This document shows, piece after piece, positions 1 through 8,746 of a stretch of DNA of 64,000 nt. Within the stretch, counting starts at the first letter, position 1. Each line of letters opens with the position of its first letter. Source of the DNA: Xanthomonas codiaei. GTDB taxonomy: Bacteria; Pseudomonadota; Gammaproteobacteria; Xanthomonadales; Xanthomonadaceae. A model generated the notes under the pieces. It made no database searches and had not been told where the DNA came from. It saw only the letters and a program-made list of their open reading frames with translations. Location: assembly GCF_002939785.1 (NCBI RefSeq), contig NZ_MDEC01000014.1:32831-96830 (forward strand), given 5' to 3'. The translations under genes were made by a program, and so were the position numbers.

Positions 1-292
1 ACCAGCCTTTCCTTCCCCCGCTGGCGGGAGAAGGTGGCGCGCAGCGCCGGATGAGGGCCACACCTTCATCGCCACGCGGCAGCAGGCATGGCAACCCCTG
101 GCATCGGAGTGAAAACCCACATCTCCGTCAGTGCGGATGCACGCCCCCCATCCGCCCTTCGGGCACCTTCCCCCGCCAGCGGGGAGGGAGCCTATGGGCG
201 ACCAGTCGCTGTGCAACCAACAGACCCCGCGCCACCAGCCTTTCCTTCTCCCGCTGGCGGGAGAAGGTGGCGCGCAGCGCCGGATGAGGGCG
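1..292. repeat. REP/BIME-like intergenic repeat cluster
   Basis: A unit of about 57 bases starting ACCAGCCTTTCCTTC and ending near GCCGGATGAGGG occurs at 1-57 and again, almost identical, at 234-290. An inverted, diverged copy lies between them at about 141-191. Each unit holds a GC-rich palindromic core (CCCGCTGGCGGG). Alternating orientation of palindromic units is the architecture of bacterial interspersed mosaic elements. I see no gene in 1-363. The family name is inference. Confidence 0.6.
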
Positions 293-363
293 TGCCGTCA
301 ATTCACATCAGTCAGACATTCGTTCTAAAGCAAACGGAGAAACGCAGCAGCAGCGCACCTGCG

Positions 364-3300
364 CTAGTCCGGCAACCAGGCGGCTCGCCAGGTGTCCAGA
401 TGGCTGCCGCTGAGCATCCAGTCGCGCCGCACGACCTCGCGCAAGGTCTCGCCCTTGGCGCGCGCTGCGGCCGGGTCGGCCAGGTGCTCGCGGATCGCGC
501 CGATCCAGTCGCGATAGCGGTTCTTCACCAGCGTCACCGGCAGGGTCCCCTGGTAACAGCGCACGTCGCTGGCGATCACCGGATAGCCGCAGGCGCCATA
601 CTCGAGCAGGCGCAGGTTGCTCTTGCACTCGTTGAACAGGTTTTGTTCTACCGGCGCCAGCGCCAGATCCAGATCCAGCGCCGCCAGCGCCGCGGGGTAC
701 TGGTCGATCGGCACGCCCGGCTGGAACTGGTGAATCTGCTGGCGCAGCGCGAACGGGTACATCCCCATGAACACCCATTCGACTTCGTCAGCCAACTCGC
801 GCACCACGTCGGCAATCAGTTCTAGGTCGCCGGTATGGCTGGCGCCGCCAGCCCAGCCGATCCGCGGCCTGCCACCCTGGCGTTCGGCCCGCGCAGGCAG
901 ATGTTCCCACCAATGCGGCGGCAGGCGGTTTTCCGCCACGCGGATATCGCGATGCAGCCCGGCAAACGCCTCGGCCAGGGCAGGGGTGGAGACCACGAAG
1001 CGGTCCACCAGGCCCAGCCCGCGCCGTACGGTCTTGAGAATGTCCTTGGGCATGTGTTCGCGATGGGCATTCTTCAGCGGCAGATTGGGCAGGTAGTCGT
1101 CGAGCTCGTAAACCTTGAACGCGCGCGACAGCGCCTTCATCCGCCGCATCGCCTCCAGTCGCGCCTCGCCGACCTGCCGTTGCAGGATCACCACGTCGGG
1201 ATCCTGACGCGCCAGTTCGGCGATCTCCAGATAGCCGTTGAACAGTACGCCTTCGGCCAGGCCGGCCTCGCGCAGGGCGCGCAGCGGCTGGATCACCCGA
1301 TAATGCCCGCAGCCCTCGATGTCGGCCGGCAATGCCATCACCCGCGGCAGCGGCCGCCACGATTGCAGTGGACGCCAGCTGGCGCGCGGGTCGGCCAGCT
1401 GGAAGCCGGCGCCCGGGTCCAGCGAAAACCCCGGGTTGTAGGCCGGGTCGTTGGCCATCAGCGGCAGCCAGCGCGCATACATCGCTTCTTCGTCCAGCGC
1501 GGTGACGGCAGGAGGCTCCAGCGGGTCGACCAGCAACTGCGCGCGTGCGGCGAACACATTGAGGTAGCCGGCCTGGTGCAGGCGCAGGCATAGGTCTGCA
1601 TCGCTCCATGGCGCCAGCTCCGGCTCCAGCGCAAAACCGCCGGCTTCCAGGAACAACTGGCGCGGCAGCATCAGGCACTCGCCACTGAGCGCGGCATAGT
1701 TCTGGTCCAGCTGCAGGCGTTGCAGGTAACCGGAGTCGTCGAAGGCACTGCCTGCGAAGGCCCGCGCCACCGGCGCCCCCAGGCCCAGCAACAGGCCAGC
1801 GTGGTGCACGGTGCCGTCGCCGCGCAACAGCTTGCCGCCCACCGCGCCCACCTCCGGCCGCAGTGAGTGGTTGAGCAACTGCTCCAGCCAATCGGCCTTC
1901 ATCACTGCCGCGCCTGCGGCCAGCCACAGCAGCACATCCCCACGCGCATGCTCGGCGGCTGCGTTGCAGACTGCTTCGCGCGACGGCTCGGCGGCAAAGC
2001 GCAGTACACGGATTTGTTGCATCCCCAACGCATCGATGCCGGCCAGCCAGTCGCGCAGCTCCGGCTGGCTGCTGGCGCGGTCCAGCAGCAGCACTTCGTA
2101 ATGCGGGTACGCCGTGTTGGCCAGGATGCTTTCCAGGCAGCGCTGCACCTGTGCCAGGCGGCCATCGACCAGCACCAGAATGCTGACCAACGGCTGCTGC
2201 GCGTGCCGGTACTCCAGCGCATGACGGCCCGGGCCGGCGCTGTGTACCTGCGCGTCCACATACCCACGTGCGGCCAGATGCCGCGCAATGGCCTGGCGTT
2301 CGTCGGCATCGCCGTGCCGGGTCTGGGGGGAGGCCACCAGCAGCGGTTCGGCGATGTGCTGCACACCGGCCAGCCCGTGGCGTTCGACCAGCCCCAACTG
2401 GTAATCCAGCTCGAAGGCCGCGCCCGGACCTGCGGGAAATCCGCCATCGGCCACCAGCGTGGCCTGGCGAAACAGCCAATGCCGCGACAGCGTGGAAGGC
2501 GCGCTCAGCAGCGCGTCCAGATACAGCGCCGGCCGCAACGCCAGCCCCAGCTGGCGGTCGTCCAGCGCGACCACTTCGTCGGCATAGACCGCCTGGCAGG
2601 TATCCGGCAGCGCGAGCAGGCCCAACGCCACCACGGTCAGGCCGCTGAGGGTAAACAGCGCGCCGGCATCGACCAGCAGCACCCAATCGATGGCCTGCTG
2701 GGTGGCGACGGCCTGGTTGAGCGCCGGCACCAGGCCGTCGCTGTCGATCAGCACCCCACGTTCGGCGTCACGGACCTGCGCCGGCGAGGCGCTGAGCACC
2801 CAGGCCTGCTGGTGTGGATAGCCGCCGGGCGCCTGCAGGCTGGCCAGCGTGGCGGCCACGGCCGTGGCATCGCCCTCGCGATCAATCAGCATCACCGCAA
2901 TGCGCGGCCCGCCGCCATGCGCCTGTAGCCGGGCATCGATCAGTGCGCGCTGCACATCGCTGGGATGGCGCACACCCAGCCAGGTGGCCGGCGAGACCTG
3001 CTCGACCATGCCGGCGCTGCGCATCAGCGCATTGACCAGATCCACCGACTTGAACACGCGCGCCTTGTGCGGGCTGAGCGGCGCCACCCGCACCTGCCGG
3101 TTGTCGCCGTGCTCGCGTCGCCAGCCGAGCTGACGGATGCCCTCGCGCAGGTTCTCATGGCCCTGATCGCCGACCCCGACCTGATCGCGGCCGGCCTGGC
3201 TGAACTGCGCGCTGGACACGCGAAACTGCGTGAGCGGACTGGCCAGAAACGCCAGGTTGCCGTGGCGCAGCAGCTTGACGTAGATCGCCAGATCGCCCAC

Positions 3301-3915
3301 CCAGTCGATGGCCTTGCCGTTAAGCGCCATCAGCCCGTCGCCCAACGCCAGCAGATCGGCACGCCGTGCCAGCACGCAACTCGGCTCGCCAATGAAGTTG
3401 ATGGCGTGGTCGGCCAGGAACGACACCAGCTCCGGGCCGTCGATCAACACATCGTCGGCGAACGGAAAACACGTGGCCGGGATATCCGGCAGTGGCTGGC
3501 CATCGTCATCGATGCGCTGCCGGCGCGAAGAGGCCATGGCCGTGCCCGGATTGCGCTCGATCGCCGCCACCAGCTGTGCAATGCACTCCGGCGCCAGCAC
3601 ATCGTCGTCGTGCAGGAATTTGACGTATTCGCCCTGCGCCAGGCCAATCCCCTTGATCGTGCTGAGGAGCTCGCCAAGCCGCGGTGTGTTGCGGTGGTAG
3701 CGGATCGGGAAGGGCGCACCGGCCAGCCGCGTTGCCACCACTGCCTCGATCGCGCCATCGGCATTGTCGTCGCAGACCACCAACTCCAGCGCCGGATAGG
3801 TCTGCGCTAGCGCGCTCTCCAGCGCCTGCGCAAAGTAGCGCGGCTTGTAGGTCGGCATGACGATGCTGACCAAGGCATCGCAAATCATCGGTAATCGATC
3901 ATCTTGAACAGTCAA
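364..3915 (-). CDS. giant multidomain glycosyltransferase, probable flagellin glycosyltransferase
   Basis: A 1183-residue protein. Residues about 15-250 are a GT-A family 2 domain (VSIVMPTYKP, then a DDD metal motif in KFLHDDDVL). A second, weaker family-2-like segment follows at about 340-560, and a third near 580-800 begins PLVSILVLVDG. The last 330 residues resemble a GT-B (family 4) transferase (RIGWAGGASHTGD). Large proteins of this kind transfer sugars to flagellin in pseudomonads, and this gene ends the glycan island, so flagellin glycosylation is the best inference. The most upstream start is TTG at 3915. ATG at 3888 (MICDALVSIV) is an alternative, and neither has a strong ribosome binding site. 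The acceptor and donor sugars are not determinable here. Confidence 0.85.
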   Translation of the reverse strand: MTVQDDRLPMICDALVSIVMPTYKPRYFAQALESALAQTYPALELVVCDDNADGAIEAVVATRLAGAPFPIRYHRNTPRLGELLSTIKGIGLAQGEYVKFLHDDDVLAPECIAQLVAAIERNPGTAMASSRRQRIDDDGQPLPDIPATCFPFADDVLIDGPELVSFLADHAINFIGEPSCVLARRADLLALGDGLMALNGKAIDWVGDLAIYVKLLRHGNLAFLASPLTQFRVSSAQFSQAGRDQVGVGDQGHENLREGIRQLGWRREHGDNRQVRVAPLSPHKARVFKSVDLVNALMRSAGMVEQVSPATWLGVRHPSDVQRALIDARLQAHGGGPRIAVMLIDREGDATAVAATLASLQAPGGYPHQQAWVLSASPAQVRDAERGVLIDSDGLVPALNQAVATQQAIDWVLLVDAGALFTLSGLTVVALGLLALPDTCQAVYADEVVALDDRQLGLALRPALYLDALLSAPSTLSRHWLFRQATLVADGGFPAGPGAAFELDYQLGLVERHGLAGVQHIAEPLLVASPQTRHGDADERQAIARHLAARGYVDAQVHSAGPGRHALEYRHAQQPLVSILVLVDGRLAQVQRCLESILANTAYPHYEVLLLDRASSQPELRDWLAGIDALGMQQIRVLRFAAEPSREAVCNAAAEHARGDVLLWLAAGAAVMKADWLEQLLNHSLRPEVGAVGGKLLRGDGTVHHAGLLLGLGAPVARAFAGSAFDDSGYLQRLQLDQNYAALSGECLMLPRQLFLEAGGFALEPELAPWSDADLCLRLHQAGYLNVFAARAQLLVDPLEPPAVTALDEEAMYARWLPLMANDPAYNPGFSLDPGAGFQLADPRASWRPLQSWRPLPRVMALPADIEGCGHYRVIQPLRALREAGLAEGVLFNGYLEIAELARQDPDVVILQRQVGEARLEAMRRMKALSRAFKVYELDDYLPNLPLKNAHREHMPKDILKTVRRGLGLVDRFVVSTPALAEAFAGLHRDIRVAENRLPPHWWEHLPARAERQGGRPRIGWAGGASHTGDLELIADVVRELADEVEWVFMGMYPFALRQQIHQFQPGVPIDQYPAALAALDLDLALAPVEQNLFNECKSNLRLLEYGACGYPVIASDVRCYQGTLPVTLVKNRYRDWIGAIREHLADPAAARAKGETLREVVRRDWMLSGSHLDTWRAAWLPD

Positions 3916-3948
3916 ATGCTGTATCCACGGAGGGGAACTTTTCGGCTT

Positions 3949-4905
3949 TCAGTTCATTAGCACCGCGATCAAGTTGCCAGGGCTGGTGTCCGGCTGACGC
4001 AACATGATGCGATACGGCTGGGCGCCATTCGCGCGCCGAATCGTGCCTATGTCCAGGATTGAACGTCGCATTAAGAAAACCGCAGGAGCACTCCTCTGTC
4101 CTGGGCGCAGCACGCTGGCAATCGCACTGGCTGAACCGGATAAATAGGTGACGCCAGCAGATGCCTCAGCGACCTGAATACAGCCCAGGCTGCGCCGGTA
4201 GAATTCCAGCTGCGGCCCTAGCGCCTGTGCCGCAGTCGCGGCCAGTTCCACCACGAACTCGCTTTCGGGTGCCTGGATCTTCAGGGCCAGCAGCGCCTCC
4301 AGAAAGGGCAGCGGCGTGTTCAGTACATGTAGACGCTGCAACATGCCATATGCGTACAGTTCTGCTAGGACGACACGCAGCTCATCCTCCAGAGTCTGAT
4401 CCTGATCGAAGGCGAGCATCTGGTCCCAATCGCAGCTTCTGGCGATTGCATCGAGCCTGGTGGCGATCTGATGAGAGCGCAGATCGACGAAGCCGTCTTC
4501 AATGAGCCGCGGTGAAGGTTCGTCGTGCAAGCCGCGTAAGTCGGTCGAAGTGAGGCCGACAACTGGGAAGCGCAGGAGATTGCCCTGATCCTTCTCGATC
4601 AAACTGGAGATGAAGGCTGTCACGCTCATGGTCTGGATACCGAGCGTTGCGAAAAAATCACTTAGCGCAGTGCCCAGGCGCAGGTCATCTACGCCAGGAC
4701 GATGGCAGTCCAGGACGATATCTCCCACGTGCAGCTCGCTCCTGGCAGTTTCGAAGTCCAGCACTCGAATGCCATCCAAATCATCGGGGATTTGGCGCGG
4801 ATACACGATGCCTGATAGCTGAATGGAATTCAGCACTAGGAACCGTTTGAAGAAATTGAGTGCCGGACTCTGCAACGCCCAGCCAGCTGCATAAATTCGC
4901 ATCAT
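3949..4905 (-). CDS. hypothetical protein of the flagellin-glycan island
   Basis: A 318-residue protein I do not recognise. The N-terminus (MMRIYAAGWALQSPALNFF) and the following stretch with GIVYPRQIPDDLDG and GDIVLDCHRPG look like an alternating strand-helix fold, perhaps a degenerate nucleotide-sugar or Rossmann-type domain. No catalytic motif, signal peptide or membrane helix is evident. Its ATG overlaps the stop of the upstream methyltransferase gene (ATGA), so the two are translationally coupled, and the glycosyltransferase gene follows after 33 bases. It looks less GC-rich than its neighbours, suggesting separate acquisition. A role in sugar modification or transfer is inferred from position only. 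Confidence 0.8.
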   Translation of the reverse strand: MMRIYAAGWALQSPALNFFKRFLVLNSIQLSGIVYPRQIPDDLDGIRVLDFETARSELHVGDIVLDCHRPGVDDLRLGTALSDFFATLGIQTMSVTAFISSLIEKDQGNLLRFPVVGLTSTDLRGLHDEPSPRLIEDGFVDLRSHQIATRLDAIARSCDWDQMLAFDQDQTLEDELRVVLAELYAYGMLQRLHVLNTPLPFLEALLALKIQAPESEFVVELAATAAQALGPQLEFYRRSLGCIQVAEASAGVTYLSGSASAIASVLRPGQRSAPAVFLMRRSILDIGTIRRANGAQPYRIMLRQPDTSPGNLIAVLMN

Positions 4906-5561
4906 GGCTTCCTGAATTCAAATAGCATGGTGTCGCCGACTTCAATATCCAGACCTTGGTCGTTGCGCATCTGGTGGGGATAGAAGATTGCGCTTTGCCC
5001 ATCTTTAAGTCCGCAACACAGAGTCGAGAATGCGGCGACTTCTTCAAGCCCGTTTTCGCGTGCAAGCGTGCGTACTTCGTCCGGCACAAAATGGCGGTAA
5101 TGCCATTTGTAACCCGTGTAGGGCATGACACTCTCATTGGGACAGGAAATGAAAAGTTGCCCGCCGCGTTTCAGGGATTTGCTCAACACCCAGAAAAGAG
5201 CTTCATGATTCTTGACATGCTCTAGCGACTCCATGCTCATGACGAAGTCGAAGCACTGCTCGGGTAAATCGAAGGGAAACAACTTGGCTGCCCAAATGAT
5301 GTTTGGGGCGTGAATCTTGCGGCGCGCTACTGCAACACTTTCCTCCGATCCGTCAATTGCGAGAATCGAAGCCTGGGTTTCGCGCGCCACCAACGCTGAT
5401 CCATATCCAGAACCGCAGAACACGTCCGCGCCGAAAAGCTGGGCATGACCATTAGGTAGGCGCGAGGCTGCGTAACGATATCGCCACAAGTGGTCTCCGC
5501 CGACCAGATTATGGTCGAGCGTGTGATATCTCTCTCCGCTTTTCAGGGAGTAATCTTTCAT
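4902..5561 (-). CDS. class I SAM-dependent methyltransferase
   Basis: A 219-residue methyltransferase. The SAM-binding glycine motif is GADVFCGSGYGSA (about residues 44-56), followed by an acidic residue in ILAIDGSEES and a motif-IV-like region FDFVMSMESLEHV. C-terminal segments such as KWHYRHFVPDEV match the UbiE/sugar O-methyltransferase style. In the Pseudomonas syringae viosamine pathway a methyltransferase adds a 2-O-methyl group to the flagellin sugar, and this gene is the natural candidate for that step. The target hydroxyl is inference. Composition looks AT-richer than the flagellar genes. The start ATG at 5561 lies 18 bases after the upstream acyltransferase gene. Confidence 0.85.
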   Translation of the reverse strand: MKDYSLKSGERYHTLDHNLVGGDHLWRYRYAASRLPNGHAQLFGADVFCGSGYGSALVARETQASILAIDGSEESVAVARRKIHAPNIIWAAKLFPFDLPEQCFDFVMSMESLEHVKNHEALFWVLSKSLKRGGQLFISCPNESVMPYTGYKWHYRHFVPDEVRTLARENGLEEVAAFSTLCCGLKDGQSAIFYPHQMRNDQGLDIEVGDTMLFEFRKP

Positions 5562-5579
5562 CGTGCAGCCTCCTTGGGA

Positions 5580-6203
5580 CTAATTGCCATAGACATGGAT
5601 GGGTTCGTCATAGCGGGTGTCGTACACCGTGCGGCTGGGCACGTCCCGGTCATACAGCCGTGGCCAGCCCAGTTCACAGTGGCGGCCGATGCGGATGCCG
5701 GGGCCGACCGTCGCTCCCATACGCAGAATGGCGTGCGCGCCGATCTCGGTGCCGTGGCCGATACTGACGCCGATGTCGCACCAGCATGAGGGGCGCAGAT
5801 GTACGCCGGCGCCGATCTTGACCCCGCTATGCAGCACGGTGTTGTAATCGACACGGCTGCCCACGCCGACCACCACGCCGTCGCCGATGAAGCAGTTGCG
5901 GCCGATCACGGCATCGGCAGCGACTACGGCCGAACTGCTGACGAAAGGCTCCAGGCTAAAGCCGCGTGCCATCGCCAGCTGCATCAGCTCCATGCGTTTG
6001 AAGTTGCCGAAGCGTTCGTCGTAGGCGATGAACAGTCTGTCCGCAGCCGGGTCCAGGCCATCTAGCGCGTCCAGGTCGAAGCTATAGTCGGGGCGTAGCG
6101 AAACCTCGATCCTGCGTACGTCGGCCTGCGGCTCGGCCTGCTTCCAGGCATTGAAGACCTGCTCCAGGCAGATGCCGGTTCCGATGACGCATCTAGAGGC
6201 CAT
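5580..6203 (-). CDS. left-handed beta-helix (hexapeptide) acyltransferase-like protein
   Basis: A 207-residue protein. The C-terminal half (about 90-195) consists of imperfect hexapeptide repeats (VSSSAVVAADAVIG, GVVVGVGSRV, IGHGTEIGAHA, VGPGIRIGRH), the signature of trimeric acyltransferases such as PglD/NeuD. The N-terminal half (IGTGICLEQVFNAW, LFIAYDERFGN) resembles their small alpha/beta sugar-binding domain. It overlaps the upstream Rieske gene by 11 bases. It is the second such enzyme in the island, so one may N-acylate the 4-amino sugar while the other acts elsewhere. The short tail after the helix is atypical. The substrate is unknown. Confidence 0.75.
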   Translation of the reverse strand: MASRCVIGTGICLEQVFNAWKQAEPQADVRRIEVSLRPDYSFDLDALDGLDPAADRLFIAYDERFGNFKRMELMQLAMARGFSLEPFVSSSAVVAADAVIGRNCFIGDGVVVGVGSRVDYNTVLHSGVKIGAGVHLRPSCWCDIGVSIGHGTEIGAHAILRMGATVGPGIRIGRHCELGWPRLYDRDVPSRTVYDTRYDEPIHVYGN

Positions 6204-7338
6204 GTTCTGTCTCCATCAGTGTTGCGTACCAGCGCTCCACCAAGCGGTTGGTGAATTCGTAGACCCCCTGGGTCGGCATCGGTGCGTCCATGTGCAGCGC
6301 CGATTGCACATGCTCCATGATCTCCACGTCCTCGCCTGTCACCAGCCGGCTGCCATGCATGTGCGAGAGTAGGTTCCAGCTGGAAAAAGCATAAGGCTTC
6401 TTCTTGCGCGTGGTGAACCAATAGATTTCCAGGTCGGTCCTGTCCGGGGCCACGGGAATGTGATGTTCCAGGGTGAAGGAATAGCCGCCGTTGGGGCAGG
6501 CGATGTGCATGTTGGGAAAAGCAAGCCAGTTGAAATAGGCGTCCTGTTCCCCCCAGCGCTCGACCATCTCATGGAACGGCATCGGCTTGGGCTCGGTGAT
6601 CGGCGCGTCAGCGCCGGCCGAGCTGAAACGGCGCATCTCCGCGCGTAGCCCGGTGGGGCTGGTGTCGGGCAGGGGACGGAGGCCTTCGGCCGCCAGTTCA
6701 GTATCGACATAGGGGATGAAGTCGAATTCCCGGGCGAGGCTCTTGGGGTGGACAAAGCGTGGGTGATTGGCGTCGCGTAGGTTCTCGTACGCCAGCTTCC
6801 AGTTGAACTTGCAGTGCCAGGTGGTCACCATCACCTCGCCGTCGTACAGGTTGGAGCTGCTTTCCAGCATGGAAATGAAGTGCGCGGGGAACTGTTCCTC
6901 GATTGGCATCGGGTCACTGTCCAGGTTGACGAACAGCACGTTGCCGATCGCGTGCAAGGCGAACTCACGCAGCCTGAGCTTCTGCTGTTCTGCCCGGCTT
7001 ATGCGATACAGGGCACGACATTCGGGAATATTCTTGATCGCGCCATCCTGGTCGTAGCTCCAGGCGTGATAGGGGCAAACCAAGGGACGTCGTCCGGTTG
7101 GCGCGGTCTGCAGCGGCGCACTGCGGTGCAGACATACATTCTCGAATGCGCGCAACTGACCGTTGAAATTCTGGATGACGACCGGGATGCCGGCGATCTT
7201 GCGGGTGATGAAGTTGTTGTTTTCCGTCAGCAGGGTCTTCAGACCTGCGAAAAGCCAAACCTTGCGAAAAATCTTTTCCTGCTCGCGGGCAAAAATCTCC
7301 GGTGACAGGTAGTACCTGGGGTGCATTCGCGAGCGCAT
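6193..7338 (-). CDS. Rieske [2Fe-2S] non-heme iron oxygenase
   Basis: A 381-residue protein with the layout of an aromatic-ring-hydroxylating oxygenase alpha subunit. The Rieske cluster ligands are C69, H71, C88 and H91 (C-x-H-x16-C-x2-H). The catalytic domain has the mononuclear iron motif NLRDANHPRFVH (H192, H197) with a likely third ligand in GEDVEIMEHVQ. No reductase or ferredoxin gene is in the island, so electrons must come from elsewhere. It lies between two acyltransferase genes and overlaps the downstream one by 11 bases. Such enzymes hydroxylate, demethylate or desaturate. A role in oxidising the sugar or its acyl side chain is inference from context. Confidence 0.85.
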   Translation of the reverse strand: MRSRMHPRYYLSPEIFAREQEKIFRKVWLFAGLKTLLTENNNFITRKIAGIPVVIQNFNGQLRAFENVCLHRSAPLQTAPTGRRPLVCPYHAWSYDQDGAIKNIPECRALYRISRAEQQKLRLREFALHAIGNVLFVNLDSDPMPIEEQFPAHFISMLESSSNLYDGEVMVTTWHCKFNWKLAYENLRDANHPRFVHPKSLAREFDFIPYVDTELAAEGLRPLPDTSPTGLRAEMRRFSSAGADAPITEPKPMPFHEMVERWGEQDAYFNWLAFPNMHIACPNGGYSFTLEHHIPVAPDRTDLEIYWFTTRKKKPYAFSSWNLLSHMHGSRLVTGEDVEIMEHVQSALHMDAPMPTQGVYEFTNRLVERWYATLMETEHGL

Positions 7339-7352
7339 GAGTCACTGCCTTG

Positions 7353-7994
7353 TCAAATGTCTTTCTGGAACACGATGCGGGCAGGGTTGCCGAACACACT
7401 TGCGCCGGCCGGCACGTCTTTCATGACCACCGCGCCGGCCCCGACGACCGCGCCGTCACCGACCTTCACGCCGGGCATCAGGGTGGCGCGCGGATGTACG
7501 GTGACGAAGTTACCAATCTGGACGCCGCCGCCCATGAATGCCATTGCGCCAACGTGCACGTAGTCACCGATGCGCACGTCGTGCCCGAGCATGCTCTGGG
7601 CATGGATGGTGACAAAATCGCCGATGCGCACGTCTGGCCCGGAATGGACCATGAGGCCAAAAAAGCAGCCCTGGCCGAAATGCACCCGCCTACTCAGACG
7701 GACATCGGTAAGGATGGGAATGAACCGCCCACCTTTTTCGAGGATCGGCAGGGCATAGCGGTGGCGATCGTAGGGGTTGCCCATCGCACAGACGAATACA
7801 TCGTCAGGCTGTGGCAGGTAGCTCATCGGATCGCCGACGATCGGAGTGTCGACCCCGTAGCTGTCCAGGATATCGGCGCGGCTGTCCAGAAACCCGCCGA
7901 TCAGCCAGTCCTTGCCATGCCCTGCGTCGTCACGCATTTGCTCCAGGACTTCGCGGCCCCAGCCGCTGGCGCCGATAATGAGTGCGCGTTCCAT
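7353..7994 (-). CDS. PglD/NeuD-family sugar O/N-acyltransferase
   Basis: A 213-residue protein. The N-terminal domain starts MERALIIGASGWGREVLEQM, the usual opening of the PglD/NeuD family (Rossmann-like sugar-nucleotide domain). From about residue 95 come hexapeptide repeats ending in GAVVMKDVPAGASVFGNPA, the typical C-terminus. The start ATG at 7994 overlaps the stop of the upstream dehydrogenase gene by one base. An upstream in-frame ATG at 8042 would add 16 residues and is unlikely. PglD N-acetylates a UDP-4-amino sugar. Here the donor may be the hydroxyacyl group made by the adjacent ACP/KAS III/SDR genes, which is inference. Confidence 0.85.
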   Translation of the reverse strand: MERALIIGASGWGREVLEQMRDDAGHGKDWLIGGFLDSRADILDSYGVDTPIVGDPMSYLPQPDDVFVCAMGNPYDRHRYALPILEKGGRFIPILTDVRLSRRVHFGQGCFFGLMVHSGPDVRIGDFVTIHAQSMLGHDVRIGDYVHVGAMAFMGGGVQIGNFVTVHPRATLMPGVKVGDGAVVGAGAVVMKDVPAGASVFGNPARIVFQKDI

Positions 7995-8746
7995 CAGAGC
8001 ACCGCCCCGCCGTCCATGACCAAGCTGGTGCCGGTGACCCAACGACTGGCGTCGGCCAGCAGGTAAACTGTAGCGTTGGCGACATCGTGCGGCGTGCCCA
8101 GGCCCAGTGGATGGCGCGCGCGTTGCTGGTTCAGCATTTCGTTGAGTCCGTCGTCTTCACCCCAAAGACGCGGAGTGGGCACCGCCGATGGTGAAATCCC
8201 ATTGACTCTCACGCGGTGCTTCGCCTGTTCCAACGCTAAGCACCGGATAATGCCCAGCAGGCCGGACTTCATTGCCGAGTACGGCCCCACGCCGCGTGTA
8301 CCGATATGCGCGGAGGTGGACAGCATGAACACGATGGAGCCTTGAGCATTAATGGAATTGGCTTGCAGTAGACGTTGCGTCAGCATGACCGGTGCCAAGA
8401 AATGAACCTGGTACATGCGCGTCATCAGCTCCTCCTTCAGCTGTCGGATCGGCGACAGCATCTGCCCACCGAAGCAGTGCACGACGCCGTCGATGCGCTG
8501 GCTGGCTTGCACCAGCCGCTCGCGGTCCTCCGACACTGTCAGGTCGGCTTGCACCTGCACATGCCCGTCGCCGGCCAGTTGCGCATGGGTCTGCTGGAGG
8601 CGCTCGGGATCGCGGCCGCTGATGACCAGGCGCGCGCCGCGCCGTGCGCAGGTGAGTGCGATTTCCTGGCCAAGGCCGGATGATGCGCCGGTGACCAGGA
8701 TGGTCTTGCCAGTCAGGGAAAAGGCGTTGCGAGTCGGATTGCTCAT
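7994..8746 (-). CDS. short-chain dehydrogenase/reductase, 3-oxoacyl-ACP reductase-like
   Basis: A 250-residue classical SDR. The dinucleotide motif TGASSGLG (residues 19-26), an S-x12-Y-x3-K active site (LSTSAHIG... YSAMK) and the C-terminal ASRWVTGTSLVMDGG match FabG-type reductases. The NNAG motif is replaced (VVHCFGG). Its ATG overlaps the upstream SDR stop by four bases. With KAS III and ACP genes nearby, reduction of a 3-oxoacyl-ACP to the 3-hydroxyacyl form is the expected reaction for at least one of the two SDRs. Which one does this cannot be read from sequence. The other might act on a sugar. Confidence 0.85.
   Translation of the reverse strand: MSNPTRNAFSLTGKTILVTGASSGLGQEIALTCARRGARLVISGRDPERLQQTHAQLAGDGHVQVQADLTVSEDRERLVQASQRIDGVVHCFGGQMLSPIRQLKEELMTRMYQVHFLAPVMLTQRLLQANSINAQGSIVFMLSTSAHIGTRGVGPYSAMKSGLLGIIRCLALEQAKHRVRVNGISPSAVPTPRLWGEDDGLNEMLNQQRARHPLGLGTPHDVANATVYLLADASRWVTGTSLVMDGGAVL

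Noticed and set aside
788-2686. Long open frame (632 codons) in another frame on the same strand as the giant glycosyltransferase gene
   Set aside because: Arg/Ala/Gly-rich translation without motifs; a frame shadow caused by high GC. The 1183-residue frame has clear glycosyltransferase motifs.
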